Assembly: GCA_964386975.1 (NCBI GenBank)
Contig: CAYLUS010000028.1
Span: forward strand, 1-26,545
Source of the DNA: UBA6136 sp964386975
GTDB taxonomy: Bacteria; Pseudomonadota; Gammaproteobacteria; Methylococcales; Methylococcaceae
Length of the DNA stretch: 26,545 bases
Direction of reading: 5' to 3'
The position numbers and the translations under genes are program-made. Below the pieces are notes generated by a model that saw nothing but the letters and a program-made list of their open reading frames with translations, had not been told where the DNA came from and did not search any database. Below are positions 15,524-23,816 of this stretch, in pieces (positions within the stretch are counted from its first letter, which is position 1; every line of letters starts with the position of its first letter).

Positions 15524-17191
15524 ATGGCTCAGTACGTTTATACCATGAACCGCGTGGGCAAGGTCGTGCCGCCCAAGCGCGAAATTCTTAGAGACATTTC
15601 ACTCTCTTTTTTCCCTGGCGCTAAGATTGGCGTCCTGGGTCTCAACGGCTCAGGAAAATCGACCCTGCTTCGAATCATGGCCGGTGTCGACACCGATTTC
15701 AATGGCGAAGCCAGACCCCAGACGGACATCAAAATTGGCTACCTGCCGCAGGAACCGCAGCTCGATCCCAATAAAACGGTGCGCGGCAACGTGGAGGAAG
15801 CGCTTTCTCACGTCAAGGATGCCCTGGCCCGCCTGGATCAGGTCTACGCCGCTTACGCCGAACCCGATGCCGACTTTGATGCGCTCGCCAGCGAGCAGGC
15901 CAAACTCGAAAGTATTCTGCAGGCCAGCGATGGCCACAACCTCGAGCGTACCCTTGAAATTGCTGCAGACGCCCTGAGGCTACCCGAGTGGGAGGCTGAC
16001 GTCACCAAGCTCTCGGGTGGCGAAAGGCGCCGTGTGGCGCTCTGTCGACTGCTGCTGTCGGGACCAGACATGCTGCTGCTGGACGAACCGACCAACCATC
16101 TGGATGCGGAATCGGTCGCCTGGCTGGAGCGCTTCCTCCATGATTTCCCCGGAACGGTTATTGCCGTCACGCATGATCGTTACTTTCTCGACAATGTCGC
16201 GGGTTGGATTCTGGAACTGGACCGTGGGCATGGCATTCCCTGGGAGGGCAACTATTCCAGCTGGCTCGATCAGAAGGAAAAACGTCTGGAAATCGAGGAG
16301 AAGCAGGAAAGTGCCCGCTCCAAGGCCATGAAGGCCGAGCTTGAATGGGTGCGAACCAATCCCAAGGGACGACACGCCAAGAGTAAAGCGCGGCTACAAC
16401 GCTTCGAAGAACTCTCCAATCAGGACGCACTGAAGCGAAATGAAACCAAGGAGATCTACATTCCCCCGGGTCCGCGGCTAGGTGATGTCGTGGTCGAAGC
16501 CGAAGCCATTCGCAAGGGCTTTGGCGATCGACTGCTCATCGACAGCCTCAGTTTCAGGCTCCCTCCGGGGGGGATTGTCGGCATCATCGGCCCCAATGGC
16601 GCGGGTAAAACCACGCTGTTCCGGATGATGGCAGGAATAGAGCAACCCGACAGTGGCAGCATTCGCATCGGTGACACGGTTCAGATTGCGCACGTCGATC
16701 AGACCCGCGATCACCTCGATGACAAGAAAACCGTTTGGGAGGAAATCTCAGATGGGCTCGACATGATTACAGTCGGTACTTACCAGACGCCCTCCAGAGC
16801 CTATTGCGGTCGATTTAATTTCAAAGGCTCCGAACAACAAAAGCGCATCGGGGAGCTCTCGGGCGGCGAACGCAACCGCGTGCATTTGGCCAAGCTCCTG
16901 AAGAGTGGTGGTAACGTGCTGCTGCTCGACGAGCCGACCAACGACCTTGACGTTGAAACATTGCGTGCGCTTGAAGAGGCACTGCTCGATTTCCCCGGCT
17001 GCGCCGTGGTGATCTCGCATGACCGCTGGTTTCTGGACCGGATCGCAACCCACATCCTTGCCTTCGAGGGTGACAGCCAGGTCACCTGGTTCGAGGGCAA
17101 TTACGCAGACTACGAGGCGGACCGGAAACGGCGCCTTGGCGATGAGGCGGACAACCCACACCGGATCCGCTACAAGCCCCTGGCCAGCTAG
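15524..17191 (+). CDS. ettA: EttA, energy-dependent translational throttle ABC-F ATPase
   Basis: ABC-F protein that binds the ribosomal E site and gates early elongation according to ATP/ADP state. The 555-residue length equals E. coli EttA. Two ABC modules are visible: Walker A GLNGSGKST at 39-47, signature LSGGERRR from 163 and catalytic E188 in LLLDEPTNHLD; then Walker A GPNGAGKTT, a second LSGGERNR, and E470 in LLLDEPTNDLD. The short arm insert and the P-site tRNA interaction motif linker (KAELEWVRTNPKGRHAKSKARL) separate them. It has no membrane segments. It diverges from the acyltransferase gene; the 110-base gap 15414-15523 must hold both promoters, but none is convincing. The ATG lacks a clear Shine-Dalgarno. 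Confidence 0.97.
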   Translation: MAQYVYTMNRVGKVVPPKREILRDISLSFFPGAKIGVLGLNGSGKSTLLRIMAGVDTDFNGEARPQTDIKIGYLPQEPQLDPNKTVRGNVEEALSHVKDALARLDQVYAAYAEPDADFDALASEQAKLESILQASDGHNLERTLEIAADALRLPEWEADVTKLSGGERRRVALCRLLLSGPDMLLLDEPTNHLDAESVAWLERFLHDFPGTVIAVTHDRYFLDNVAGWILELDRGHGIPWEGNYSSWLDQKEKRLEIEEKQESARSKAMKAELEWVRTNPKGRHAKSKARLQRFEELSNQDALKRNETKEIYIPPGPRLGDVVVEAEAIRKGFGDRLLIDSLSFRLPPGGIVGIIGPNGAGKTTLFRMMAGIEQPDSGSIRIGDTVQIAHVDQTRDHLDDKKTVWEEISDGLDMITVGTYQTPSRAYCGRFNFKGSEQQKRIGELSGGERNRVHLAKLLKSGGNVLLLDEPTNDLDVETLRALEEALLDFPGCAVVISHDRWFLDRIATHILAFEGDSQVTWFEGNYADYEADRKRRLGDEADNPHRIRYKPLAS

Positions 17192-17209
17192 TCCCCGCCC
17201 GGACCCCGA

Positions 17210-17250
17210 TTCCCTGCCTGAGCAAAGCCATTCCGGCTGATGGCAGGGAA
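17210..17250 (+). promoter_or_regulatory. Inverted repeat / predicted RNA hairpin in the ettA-deaD gap
   Basis: TTCCCTGCC (17210-17218) is perfectly complementary to GGCAGGGAA (17242-17250), giving a 9-bp stem around a 23-base loop. The loop contains a smaller AGCC/GGCT stem. No T-run follows, so it is not a standard intrinsic terminator. It lies 25 bases before the preferred deaD start and would bury the alternative upstream ATG at 17240. It may be a leader structure or an RNA stability element; the function is inference. Confidence 0.5.
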
Positions 17251-17275
17251 CCCTACTCTCTCTGATACAAACCTG

Positions 17276-19111
17276 ATGACCGATACACCCCAATCTTTTG
17301 CCGATCTCGCACTCTGCCCAGCACTCCTGGAAACCATCCGGGAGATCGGTTACGAGTCACCCTCCCCCATTCAGGCCGCCAGCATTCCCCACCTTCTGGC
17401 CGGACGCGACATTCTGGGCCAGGCCCAAACTGGAACCGGTAAGACCGCTGCATTCGCGCTGCCGATCCTCAACCGCATTGATATCAGTCGACGGGTACCT
17501 CAAGCCCTGATCCTTGCGCCAACCCGCGAGTTGGCAATCCAGGTCGCAGAGGCCTTCCAAACCTATGCCCGCCATCTGGACGGATTCCACATCCTGCCCG
17601 TGTATGGCGGCCAGGGCATGGGGCAACAACTCCGGCAACTGGCGCGCGGCGTTCATGTGATTGTGGGTACGCCGGGCCGGGTCATGGACCATCTGCGCCG
17701 CGAGACCCTGAACCTTGAAAACCTGCAAACGCTGGTCCTCGATGAAGCGGATGAAATGTTGCGCATGGGATTCATTGAGGATGTCGAGTGGATCCTTGAA
17801 CACACCCCCGATACCCGCCAGACAGCCCTGTTCTCAGCCACGATGCCGCCTGTGATCAAGAAGATTGCAAGCAAGCATCTGGATGACCCGGCCGAGATCA
17901 AGATCCAATCCAAGACCTCCACCGTCGAATCCATCAACCAGCAATACTGGCTGGTTTCAGGACTCCAAAAGTTGGAAGCTCTGACTCGCATCCTGGATGT
18001 CGATGACATTGACGCGATGATCATCTTTGTGAGGACCAAGACCGAAACGGTCGAGCTGGCTGAAAAGCTGGAAGCACGGGGTTATGAAGCGGCGGCCTTG
18101 AATGGCGACATGACCCAGATTCTTCGGGAGAAGGTCATCGATCGCTTGAAAAAAGGGCATCTGGACATTGTCGTTGCAACGGATGTCGCCGCCCGCGGCC
18201 TGGATGTCGAGCGCATTACCCATGTGGTCAACTACGACATTCCTTATGACACCGAAACCTACGTGCATCGGATTGGCCGGACCGGTCGGGCCGGCCGTAA
18301 GGGCACCGCGATCCTGTTCGTAGCGCCGCGGGAACGAAGGATGCTGAGAGCCATCGAGCATGCCACCCGGCAACCCATCGAACAGATGCGGCTTCCCACC
18401 CTGAGGGATATTGCCGACAAACGCATCGAACAATTCAAGGCACAGGTCGTTGATACCCTCGACAATCACGATGTCGCTTTTTATCGTGATCTGATCGAGA
18501 ATTTCGTTGCCCAGGAAGTGGGCGAGGCAGCCGATATCGCCGCCGCCATCAGTCACATCCTCTACAAGGATCGGCCCCTTGCCGCTAAAGAGGAGCCTGA
18601 ATTCACCCCACCGCCCGCCTTCCGTGAGCCCAGAGAGCCAAGGGAACCGAGGGAACGGGGCCGGAGGGATTTTCAGGATTCCGTTCGAGGACCCCGCACG
18701 CAGGCTCGGCATGAATCACAGGGGCCTGTGACTCTGTTCACGATTGATGTCGGTCGCACACACGGGGTCATGCCCAAGGACATCGTCGGCGCACTGGCGA
18801 ATGAAGGCGGCATTAGTTCACGCCAGATTGGCGGCATCAAGCTGTTTGACACCTACAGCACCGTCGAATTGCCGCTGGACCTTCCGCGCGCCGTCTTCGA
18901 AGGACTTTCAAGGACCTTTATCCGAGGCCAGCGCATCAACATTCAGCCCGCTGAGGGGAAACCCCGTAATCGCCCCGGATCCGAGCCGCCAAAGCCCTAC
19001 GGCAAACGTAAGACACAGGAGACTGCCGCACCCAAGGGTAAACGCAAGGTCGAAGGACTCAGCTTTCCAAAGTCCAAGCACAAAAGCCGCGCCAAACCCT
19101 CAGAGGAATGA
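17276..19111 (+). CDS. deaD: DEAD-box RNA helicase DeaD/CsdA
   Basis: ATP-dependent RNA helicase acting in ribosome assembly and RNA decay, notably in the cold. Numbering from the ATG at 17276 (611 residues), the Q motif is FADL...PSPIQ, Walker A AQTGTGKT at 50-57, motif II DEAD at 156-159, motif III SAT at 187-189 and motif VI HRIGRTGRAGR from 331. A charged linker with three REP triplets sits near 450-462, a CsdA-type RNA-binding domain (VTLFTIDVGRTHGVMPKDIVG) at about 482-555, and a Lys/Arg-rich tail ends the protein. I prefer 17276 over an ATG at 17240 because MTDTPQSFADL aligns with the CsdA start and the upstream ATG lies in a hairpin; neither has a Shine-Dalgarno. Confidence 0.95.
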   Translation: MTDTPQSFADLALCPALLETIREIGYESPSPIQAASIPHLLAGRDILGQAQTGTGKTAAFALPILNRIDISRRVPQALILAPTRELAIQVAEAFQTYARHLDGFHILPVYGGQGMGQQLRQLARGVHVIVGTPGRVMDHLRRETLNLENLQTLVLDEADEMLRMGFIEDVEWILEHTPDTRQTALFSATMPPVIKKIASKHLDDPAEIKIQSKTSTVESINQQYWLVSGLQKLEALTRILDVDDIDAMIIFVRTKTETVELAEKLEARGYEAAALNGDMTQILREKVIDRLKKGHLDIVVATDVAARGLDVERITHVVNYDIPYDTETYVHRIGRTGRAGRKGTAILFVAPRERRMLRAIEHATRQPIEQMRLPTLRDIADKRIEQFKAQVVDTLDNHDVAFYRDLIENFVAQEVGEAADIAAAISHILYKDRPLAAKEEPEFTPPPAFREPREPREPRERGRRDFQDSVRGPRTQARHESQGPVTLFTIDVGRTHGVMPKDIVGALANEGGISSRQIGGIKLFDTYSTVELPLDLPRAVFEGLSRTFIRGQRINIQPAEGKPRNRPGSEPPKPYGKRKTQETAAPKGKRKVEGLSFPKSKHKSRAKPSEE

Positions 19112-19117
19112 TTCAAG

Positions 19118-19990
19118 GTGGCTGACGAGATAGCGAACATTCTGGCCGAACTCAGGAGGCTCAACGCACTCCTTGAGGCTCGTCTGCCTGCCCCACCCGA
19201 ACCCATCGGACTTCCCGAAGGAGTGGCCTTCCGCTGGCAAGGCAAGAACTGCCCTAGACCCTTTGAGGTCATTGAATCTCCAAAACCGGTTCAGCTGGAT
19301 GATCTGATCGGCATCGATCATCAAAAACAAACTCTGGATCGCAATACCCGCCAGTTTCTGTCCGGGTATCCCGCCAACAATGTCCTTTTGTGGGGATCTC
19401 GTGGGACCGGGAAATCTTCGCTGATTCGGGCTCTCCTGCACGCGTACGGATCACAAGGGCTTCGTATCATTGAGGTCAGCCGTGCGAACCTCAAGGATCT
19501 GCCGGTGATTCAATCTGCATTACGGGGTCGTACCGAGCACTTTATCGTCTACTGTGACGACCTAGCCTTTGAGGCAGATGATCAAGATTACAAGGCCCTC
19601 AAAGCGATCCTTGAAGGCTCTCTCGAAGGGCAACCTGAAAACCTTCTGATTTATGCCACATCGAACCGGCGCCATTTGCTGCCAGAACATCATCAGGACA
19701 ACCAGGCGGCACGCTGGGTCAACGATGAATTGCATCAGGCCGAATCGGTCGAGGAGAAGCTTTCGCTGTCAGAGCGATTTGGTATCTGGCTCTCGTTCAT
19801 TCCTTTCACTCAAGATCAGTATCTGGCGATTGTCGCGTATTGGCTAGGTCGTCTGGGAAACCTGGCATTGTCTGAGCAAGCCCGCACAGAGGCGTTGGCC
19901 TATGCCCTGCTTCGTGGTTCGCGCAGCGGTCGGGTGGCGCGACAGTTTGCGATGGATTTCGCCGGACGCCAGCAGCTTGAAACAACCTGA
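19118..19990 (+). CDS. DUF815 family AAA+ ATPase of unknown function
   Basis: A 290-residue cytoplasmic ATPase. A helical N-terminus (about 1-30, with Leu/Ala/Glu/Arg pattern that could be a short coiled coil) precedes the domain. Then come DLIGIDHQKQTLDRNT, Walker A WGSRGTGKSS near residues 91-100, Walker B FIVYCDDLAFE, sensor 1 LLIYATSNRRHL, a second-region LSERFGIWLSF, and a C-terminal GSRSGRVARQF sensor 2. These mark DUF815, a family related to the AAA+ class whose role is not known to me. The start is GTG at 19118, six bases after the deaD stop, with AGAGGA inside the end of deaD. Co-expression with the RNA helicase is likely; any shared function is inference. Confidence 0.88.
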   Translation: MADEIANILAELRRLNALLEARLPAPPEPIGLPEGVAFRWQGKNCPRPFEVIESPKPVQLDDLIGIDHQKQTLDRNTRQFLSGYPANNVLLWGSRGTGKSSLIRALLHAYGSQGLRIIEVSRANLKDLPVIQSALRGRTEHFIVYCDDLAFEADDQDYKALKAILEGSLEGQPENLLIYATSNRRHLLPEHHQDNQAARWVNDELHQAESVEEKLSLSERFGIWLSFIPFTQDQYLAIVAYWLGRLGNLALSEQARTEALAYALLRGSRSGRVARQFAMDFAGRQQLETT

Positions 19991-20044
19991 ATCGCGAATG
20001 ATTTCTCGATCCCCCAACGATCCACTCAGACTCGGAACGCCGAC

Positions 20045-22087
20045 ATGACCTCTCGCAAAATGCTCGTGACAAGCGCCCTGCCCTATGCCAACGGCCCCAT
20101 CCACCTCGGGCATTTGGTCGAGTACATCCAGACCGATATCTGGGTCCGGTTTCAGAAGATGCAGGGACATGATTGCCATTACGTCTGTGCGGATGACACC
20201 CATGGCACCCCCATCATGTTGCGGGCGGAAAAGGAAGGAATCACCCCGGAGACCTTGATCGCACGGGTGCAGAAAGAACATGAGCGGGACTTCAGTGGAT
20301 TTCATGTCGCTTTCGACCAGTACTATTCAACCCACTCACCCGAGACCCAGGCCTACGCCGAAACCATTTATCAGCGCCTGAATGATCAGGGCTTGATCGA
20401 ATCGCGATCCATTGAACAGTATTTCGATCCGGTCCGGTCCATGTTTCTGCCGGACCGGTTCATCAAGGGCGAATGTCCAAGATGTCATGCCAAGGACCAG
20501 TATGGCGATTCGTGCGAAGCCTGTGGGGCCAGCTACTCGCCGACCGACCTGATCAATCCGGTTTCGGCTGTCTCAGGTGCCACACCGGTTCGCAAGTCAT
20601 CCATCCATTACTTCTTCAAGCTCAGCCAGTGCGAAGCGTTTCTCAGGCGATGGACTCGCGCCGGACACCTTCAGGAGGAAGCCGCCAACAAGATGGCCGA
20701 GTGGTTTGAGCAAGGCCTCTCGGATTGGGATATCTCGCGCGATGCACCGTATTTCGGTTTCGAAATTCCCAATGCGCCCGGCAAGTTCTTTTATGTATGG
20801 CTGGATGCGCCGATCGGTTACATGGGCAGTTTTGCCAAGTTGGCCGAGCGCATCGGCCTTGATTTTGAAAGTTACTGGAGTCGGGACAGCAACACTGAGC
20901 TTTACCACTTTATCGGAAAGGACATTCTCTATTTTCATGCCCTGTTCTGGCCAGCAATGCTTGAACATTCAGGCTTCAGGACGCCGACACGCATCTTTTC
21001 TCATGGCTTTCTGACCGTCAATGGCGAGAAGATGTCAAAGTCCAGAGGCACGTTCATTACCGCCGAGAGTTACCTCGCCCAAGGTTTAAACCCCGAGTGG
21101 CTGCGTTACTACTATGGATGCAAGCTCAACGGCTCCATGGGTGACATTGATCTCAATCTCGAAGACTTCACGCTCCGGGTCAATTCCGATCTCGTTGGCA
21201 AGTATGTCAACATCGCCAGTCGTACAGCAGGCTTCATAACGCAGCACTTTGAAGGTCGTCTGGATGTCGATTTTTGGGCGAGTGCCGAGGGTATGGCCGA
21301 AATGGACGGCCTTCGTGACAGCGCTAGGATCATTGCCGAAGCTTATGAAAGCCGCGAATATGCCAAGGCAACGCGCGAAATCATGCGTATTGCCGATACG
21401 GTCAATGAATATGTGAACGACCAGGCGCCCTGGAAGGTCGCCAAGAATCCGGATCAGCGCGCTTTGCTGCATACCATCTGTACCCGAAGCCTCACCAGCT
21501 TCCACGCACTCTCGATCCTTCTGGCACCCTTGTTGCCGAAGCTCACCGAACAAGTGGCCCGCGATTTTTATGGAATGGATCGTAACTTCGTCTGGAGCGA
21601 TCTTTTCACTCCACCGCTAAGGGTCAAGCCCTACTCGCACCTGATGACGCGAGTTGACCCAGTTCAGGTTCAGGAGCTCGTCGAGCGGAACAAATCGACC
21701 CTGATCATGAAGGATCAGCCAAAGGCCACCGGGACCCCGGGTGCAGGTACCGATATCGGCGAGTTCATCTCAATCGAGGATTTCAGCAAAATCGACCTCC
21801 GGATTGCCCGGATCAGTAAGGCCGAGCAGGTCGAGGGGGCGGACAAGCTATTGAAATTGACACTGGATCTTGGAACGGAGACCCGCACTGTCTTTGCCGG
21901 CATCAAGTCTGCCTACCCCCCGGAAACGCTAGAGGGCAAGCTGACAGTGATGGTGGCTAATCTGGCGCCCCGGAAAATGAAATTCGGCCTCTCCGAGGGG
22001 ATGGTTCTCGCTGCAAGCGATGAGAGAGGCGGCCCTTTCATCCTGACACCGGATGCCGGCGCCCAACCGGGAATGCGCGTCAAATAG
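20045..22087 (+). CDS. metG: Methionyl-tRNA synthetase
   Basis: Class I synthetase charging tRNA-Met and initiator tRNA. The 680-residue protein (E. coli 677) has the HIGH-type motif HLGH at 20-23, a zinc knuckle with C144, C147, C157 and C160, the KMSKS motif at 329-333, and the anticodon-binding helical domain with WKVAKNPD. A C-terminal Trbp111/EMAP-like tRNA-binding and dimerisation domain begins near residue 573 (EDFSKIDLRIARI) and ends with the LAPRKMKFGLSEGM motif. It is the long, dimeric form. The gap to the DUF815 gene is 54 bases with a weak ribosome binding site. It converges on holB. Confidence 0.97.
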   Translation: MTSRKMLVTSALPYANGPIHLGHLVEYIQTDIWVRFQKMQGHDCHYVCADDTHGTPIMLRAEKEGITPETLIARVQKEHERDFSGFHVAFDQYYSTHSPETQAYAETIYQRLNDQGLIESRSIEQYFDPVRSMFLPDRFIKGECPRCHAKDQYGDSCEACGASYSPTDLINPVSAVSGATPVRKSSIHYFFKLSQCEAFLRRWTRAGHLQEEAANKMAEWFEQGLSDWDISRDAPYFGFEIPNAPGKFFYVWLDAPIGYMGSFAKLAERIGLDFESYWSRDSNTELYHFIGKDILYFHALFWPAMLEHSGFRTPTRIFSHGFLTVNGEKMSKSRGTFITAESYLAQGLNPEWLRYYYGCKLNGSMGDIDLNLEDFTLRVNSDLVGKYVNIASRTAGFITQHFEGRLDVDFWASAEGMAEMDGLRDSARIIAEAYESREYAKATREIMRIADTVNEYVNDQAPWKVAKNPDQRALLHTICTRSLTSFHALSILLAPLLPKLTEQVARDFYGMDRNFVWSDLFTPPLRVKPYSHLMTRVDPVQVQELVERNKSTLIMKDQPKATGTPGAGTDIGEFISIEDFSKIDLRIARISKAEQVEGADKLLKLTLDLGTETRTVFAGIKSAYPPETLEGKLTVMVANLAPRKMKFGLSEGMVLAASDERGGPFILTPDAGAQPGMRVK

Positions 22088-22172
22088 GGCCAGATTGCGC
22101 AGTCTCTCAGCATTTTTCCTGACCAGGAAGCCCAACAGCCTGCCTCTCCGCCCCGGCCCCCGGGTGTATTGG

Positions 22173-22188
22173 GCGCCTCGAAGGGCGC
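22173..22188. terminator. Weak hairpin between convergent metG and holB
   Basis: GCGCC (22173-22177) can pair with GGCGC (22184-22188) around a six-base loop, flanked by possible G-U pairs and followed on the plus strand by only three T residues. It is the best terminator candidate in the 116-base convergent gap, but it is weak. I see no gene in the gap. Confidence 0.25.
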
Positions 22189-22203
22189 TTTGGATTCAAG
22201 GGC

Positions 22204-23199
22204 TTATCGAGGCCGCCTTGACAGGTGGGACCAACGAATCAGCAGGATCTCGATCAGGAGTTGACGATTACTGGGACCGCCCATGGCATTTCGAGCCTCC
22301 TGGACGTGGTCTCGCATCTCGAGCAGCGAAGGGGCGTCCAGCCGATCCACCAGCGTCGAGAAGACGGGGCCAAAATCCGGATTACTGAGTCGCGCAGAGG
22401 AGCCGGTCATCTTCAGTCGAATCAGGTCGCCGACCCAGTCCAGCATCCAGTCCAGGGTTTCAGCAAGGGCGTCGTTGTGCCATTGTTCGGCGATCTCGAC
22501 TGGATCATGACGGTGAGAAAAAACACCCACAAACGCCTCAAATCGCCTTTGCCGACGGGCAATGATATCGCTCCCCAAAAGGCCCAGAGCGCGAAGGGGC
22601 GAGCCAGATGCTGCGCTTAGCAAGGCGTTCGCATCCGCCTCGGGAGCCTGCTGCTGGAGCCACTGCGTCATTTCGGAACGGCCGGGGGCTTTCACGGTCG
22701 CTTTCTGGCAACGGCTCAAAACCGTCGCCGGCAAGCGGCTGGGTCGTTCGGTCACCAGAATCCAGACGGTCCTATCGGAAGGCTCTTCAAGGCTCTTAAG
22801 AAGCGCATTGACTGCATGCGTATTGAGTTGCTCGGCCTGGTTGATGATGAGGGTCCGATAGGTCGAAAACTGCGGGGTCAGGTGCAGGTCCTGAATCAGT
22901 TTTCGCACAGAATCGATCTTGATCGGCTTTCCCTCTGCTTCTGGCTCAAGCCAGTGGAAGTCAGGATGGCTCTCGGAATGATAGAGCAGACAGGATGGAC
23001 ACTGGCCACACGCTTGAGGTCCTGGGACAGAGCACAGAAGGCGCTGCGCATAGTGGCGAGCGAGTGCCGCTTTACCGATGCCGGCAGGGCCATGAAGCAA
23101 CAAGGCATGGGCAACCCGATCCGCTTCATAGGCGCGAATCAGAGGTTCCCAGGCCGATGCCAGCCAAGGGTAATGGGCCAGCGGATTTAACTCTCTCAT
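22204..23199 (-). CDS. holB: DNA polymerase III delta-prime subunit
   Basis: Clamp-loader subunit that helps place the beta sliding clamp on DNA. The 331-residue protein has a degenerate-family P-loop HGPAGIGKAA at 36-45, a zinc module with C56, C64, C67 and C70 (CGQCPSC), and the SRC-type motif VLSRCQKATV in the sensor region. It also carries the conserved NTHAVNALLKSLEEPS stretch. E. coli delta-prime does not hydrolyse ATP, so the P-loop may be non-catalytic here too. Its ATG overlaps the tmk stop by four bases (ATGA). It is the last gene of the fabF-pabC-mltG-tmk-holB chain. Confidence 0.95.
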   Translation of the reverse strand: MRELNPLAHYPWLASAWEPLIRAYEADRVAHALLLHGPAGIGKAALARHYAQRLLCSVPGPQACGQCPSCLLYHSESHPDFHWLEPEAEGKPIKIDSVRKLIQDLHLTPQFSTYRTLIINQAEQLNTHAVNALLKSLEEPSDRTVWILVTERPSRLPATVLSRCQKATVKAPGRSEMTQWLQQQAPEADANALLSAASGSPLRALGLLGSDIIARRQRRFEAFVGVFSHRHDPVEIAEQWHNDALAETLDWMLDWVGDLIRLKMTGSSARLSNPDFGPVFSTLVDRLDAPSLLEMRDHVQEARNAMGGPSNRQLLIEILLIRWSHLSRRPR

Positions 23200-23816
23200 G
23201 ATCTCGCGATCAGCGCATCCAACTCACGGGCGATGGCCTGCTGTACCACCTCAATGGCACCCGATGCATCGATGCTCTTGATCCGTTCAGGCTCAAGGAG
23301 CGCCCTTGCCCGATAGGCCGCTTGCACCTTTGAAAAAAAAGACATCTGCTCGGATTCAAAGCGATCACTCGATCCCCGGGCTCTGGCGCGCGCCATGCCG
23401 ACCTCCAGCGGGAGGTCCAGGAATAGCGTTAAATCCGGCATAAGACCCTGCTGGATCCACATTTCAAGCAAGCTGATCTGATCCAGTGGAACACCCCGAC
23501 CGCCGCCCTGGTAGGCATAGCTGGCATCTGTGAATCGGTCAGAAAGCACCCAACGACCGGCCACCAGCGCGGGACGAATCACCTGTTCAACGTGCTGAGC
23601 ACGAGCTGCAAACACCATCAGCAGTTCGGCCATGGCACACACCTCGCCCTCCCTGAGAAGCAGGGCTCTCAGATCCTCTCCAAGGGGAGTGCCACCCGGC
23701 TCGCGGGTTCTTAGTACGTCCACCCCCCGCTGCTTGAGATGGTGTTCAATGAAGACCAGGTTCGTGGTTTTTCCCGCCCCCTCGCCGCCTTCCAGAGTGA
23801 TGAATCGCGCCTTCAC
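23196..23816 (-). CDS. tmk: Thymidylate kinase
   Basis: Phosphorylates dTMP to dTDP for DNA synthesis. The 206-residue protein has the P-loop GGEGAGKTT at 10-18, the TREPGGTPLGE motif, the DR motif in LSDRFTDASYAYQGGGRG, and a LID region with RARARGSSDRFE. The P-loop lacks the yeast-type arginine and the LID carries the basic residues, the type II (E. coli-like) arrangement. The start is GTG, overlapping the mltG stop by four bases (GTGA). The gene feeds replication along with holB, with which it overlaps. Confidence 0.96.
   Translation of the reverse strand: MKARFITLEGGEGAGKTTNLVFIEHHLKQRGVDVLRTREPGGTPLGEDLRALLLREGEVCAMAELLMVFAARAQHVEQVIRPALVAGRWVLSDRFTDASYAYQGGGRGVPLDQISLLEMWIQQGLMPDLTLFLDLPLEVGMARARARGSSDRFESEQMSFFSKVQAAYRARALLEPERIKSIDASGAIEVVQQAIARELDALIARS

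Noticed and set aside
17957..18712. 251-codon minus-strand open frame opposite deaD
   Set aside because: Antisense to conserved helicase motifs and with no family features; explained by codon composition.
22116..22129. TTCCTGACCAGGAA hairpin after metG
   Set aside because: The T-run precedes the stem on the plus strand instead of following it, and on the minus strand A residues follow, so it does not look like an intrinsic terminator.
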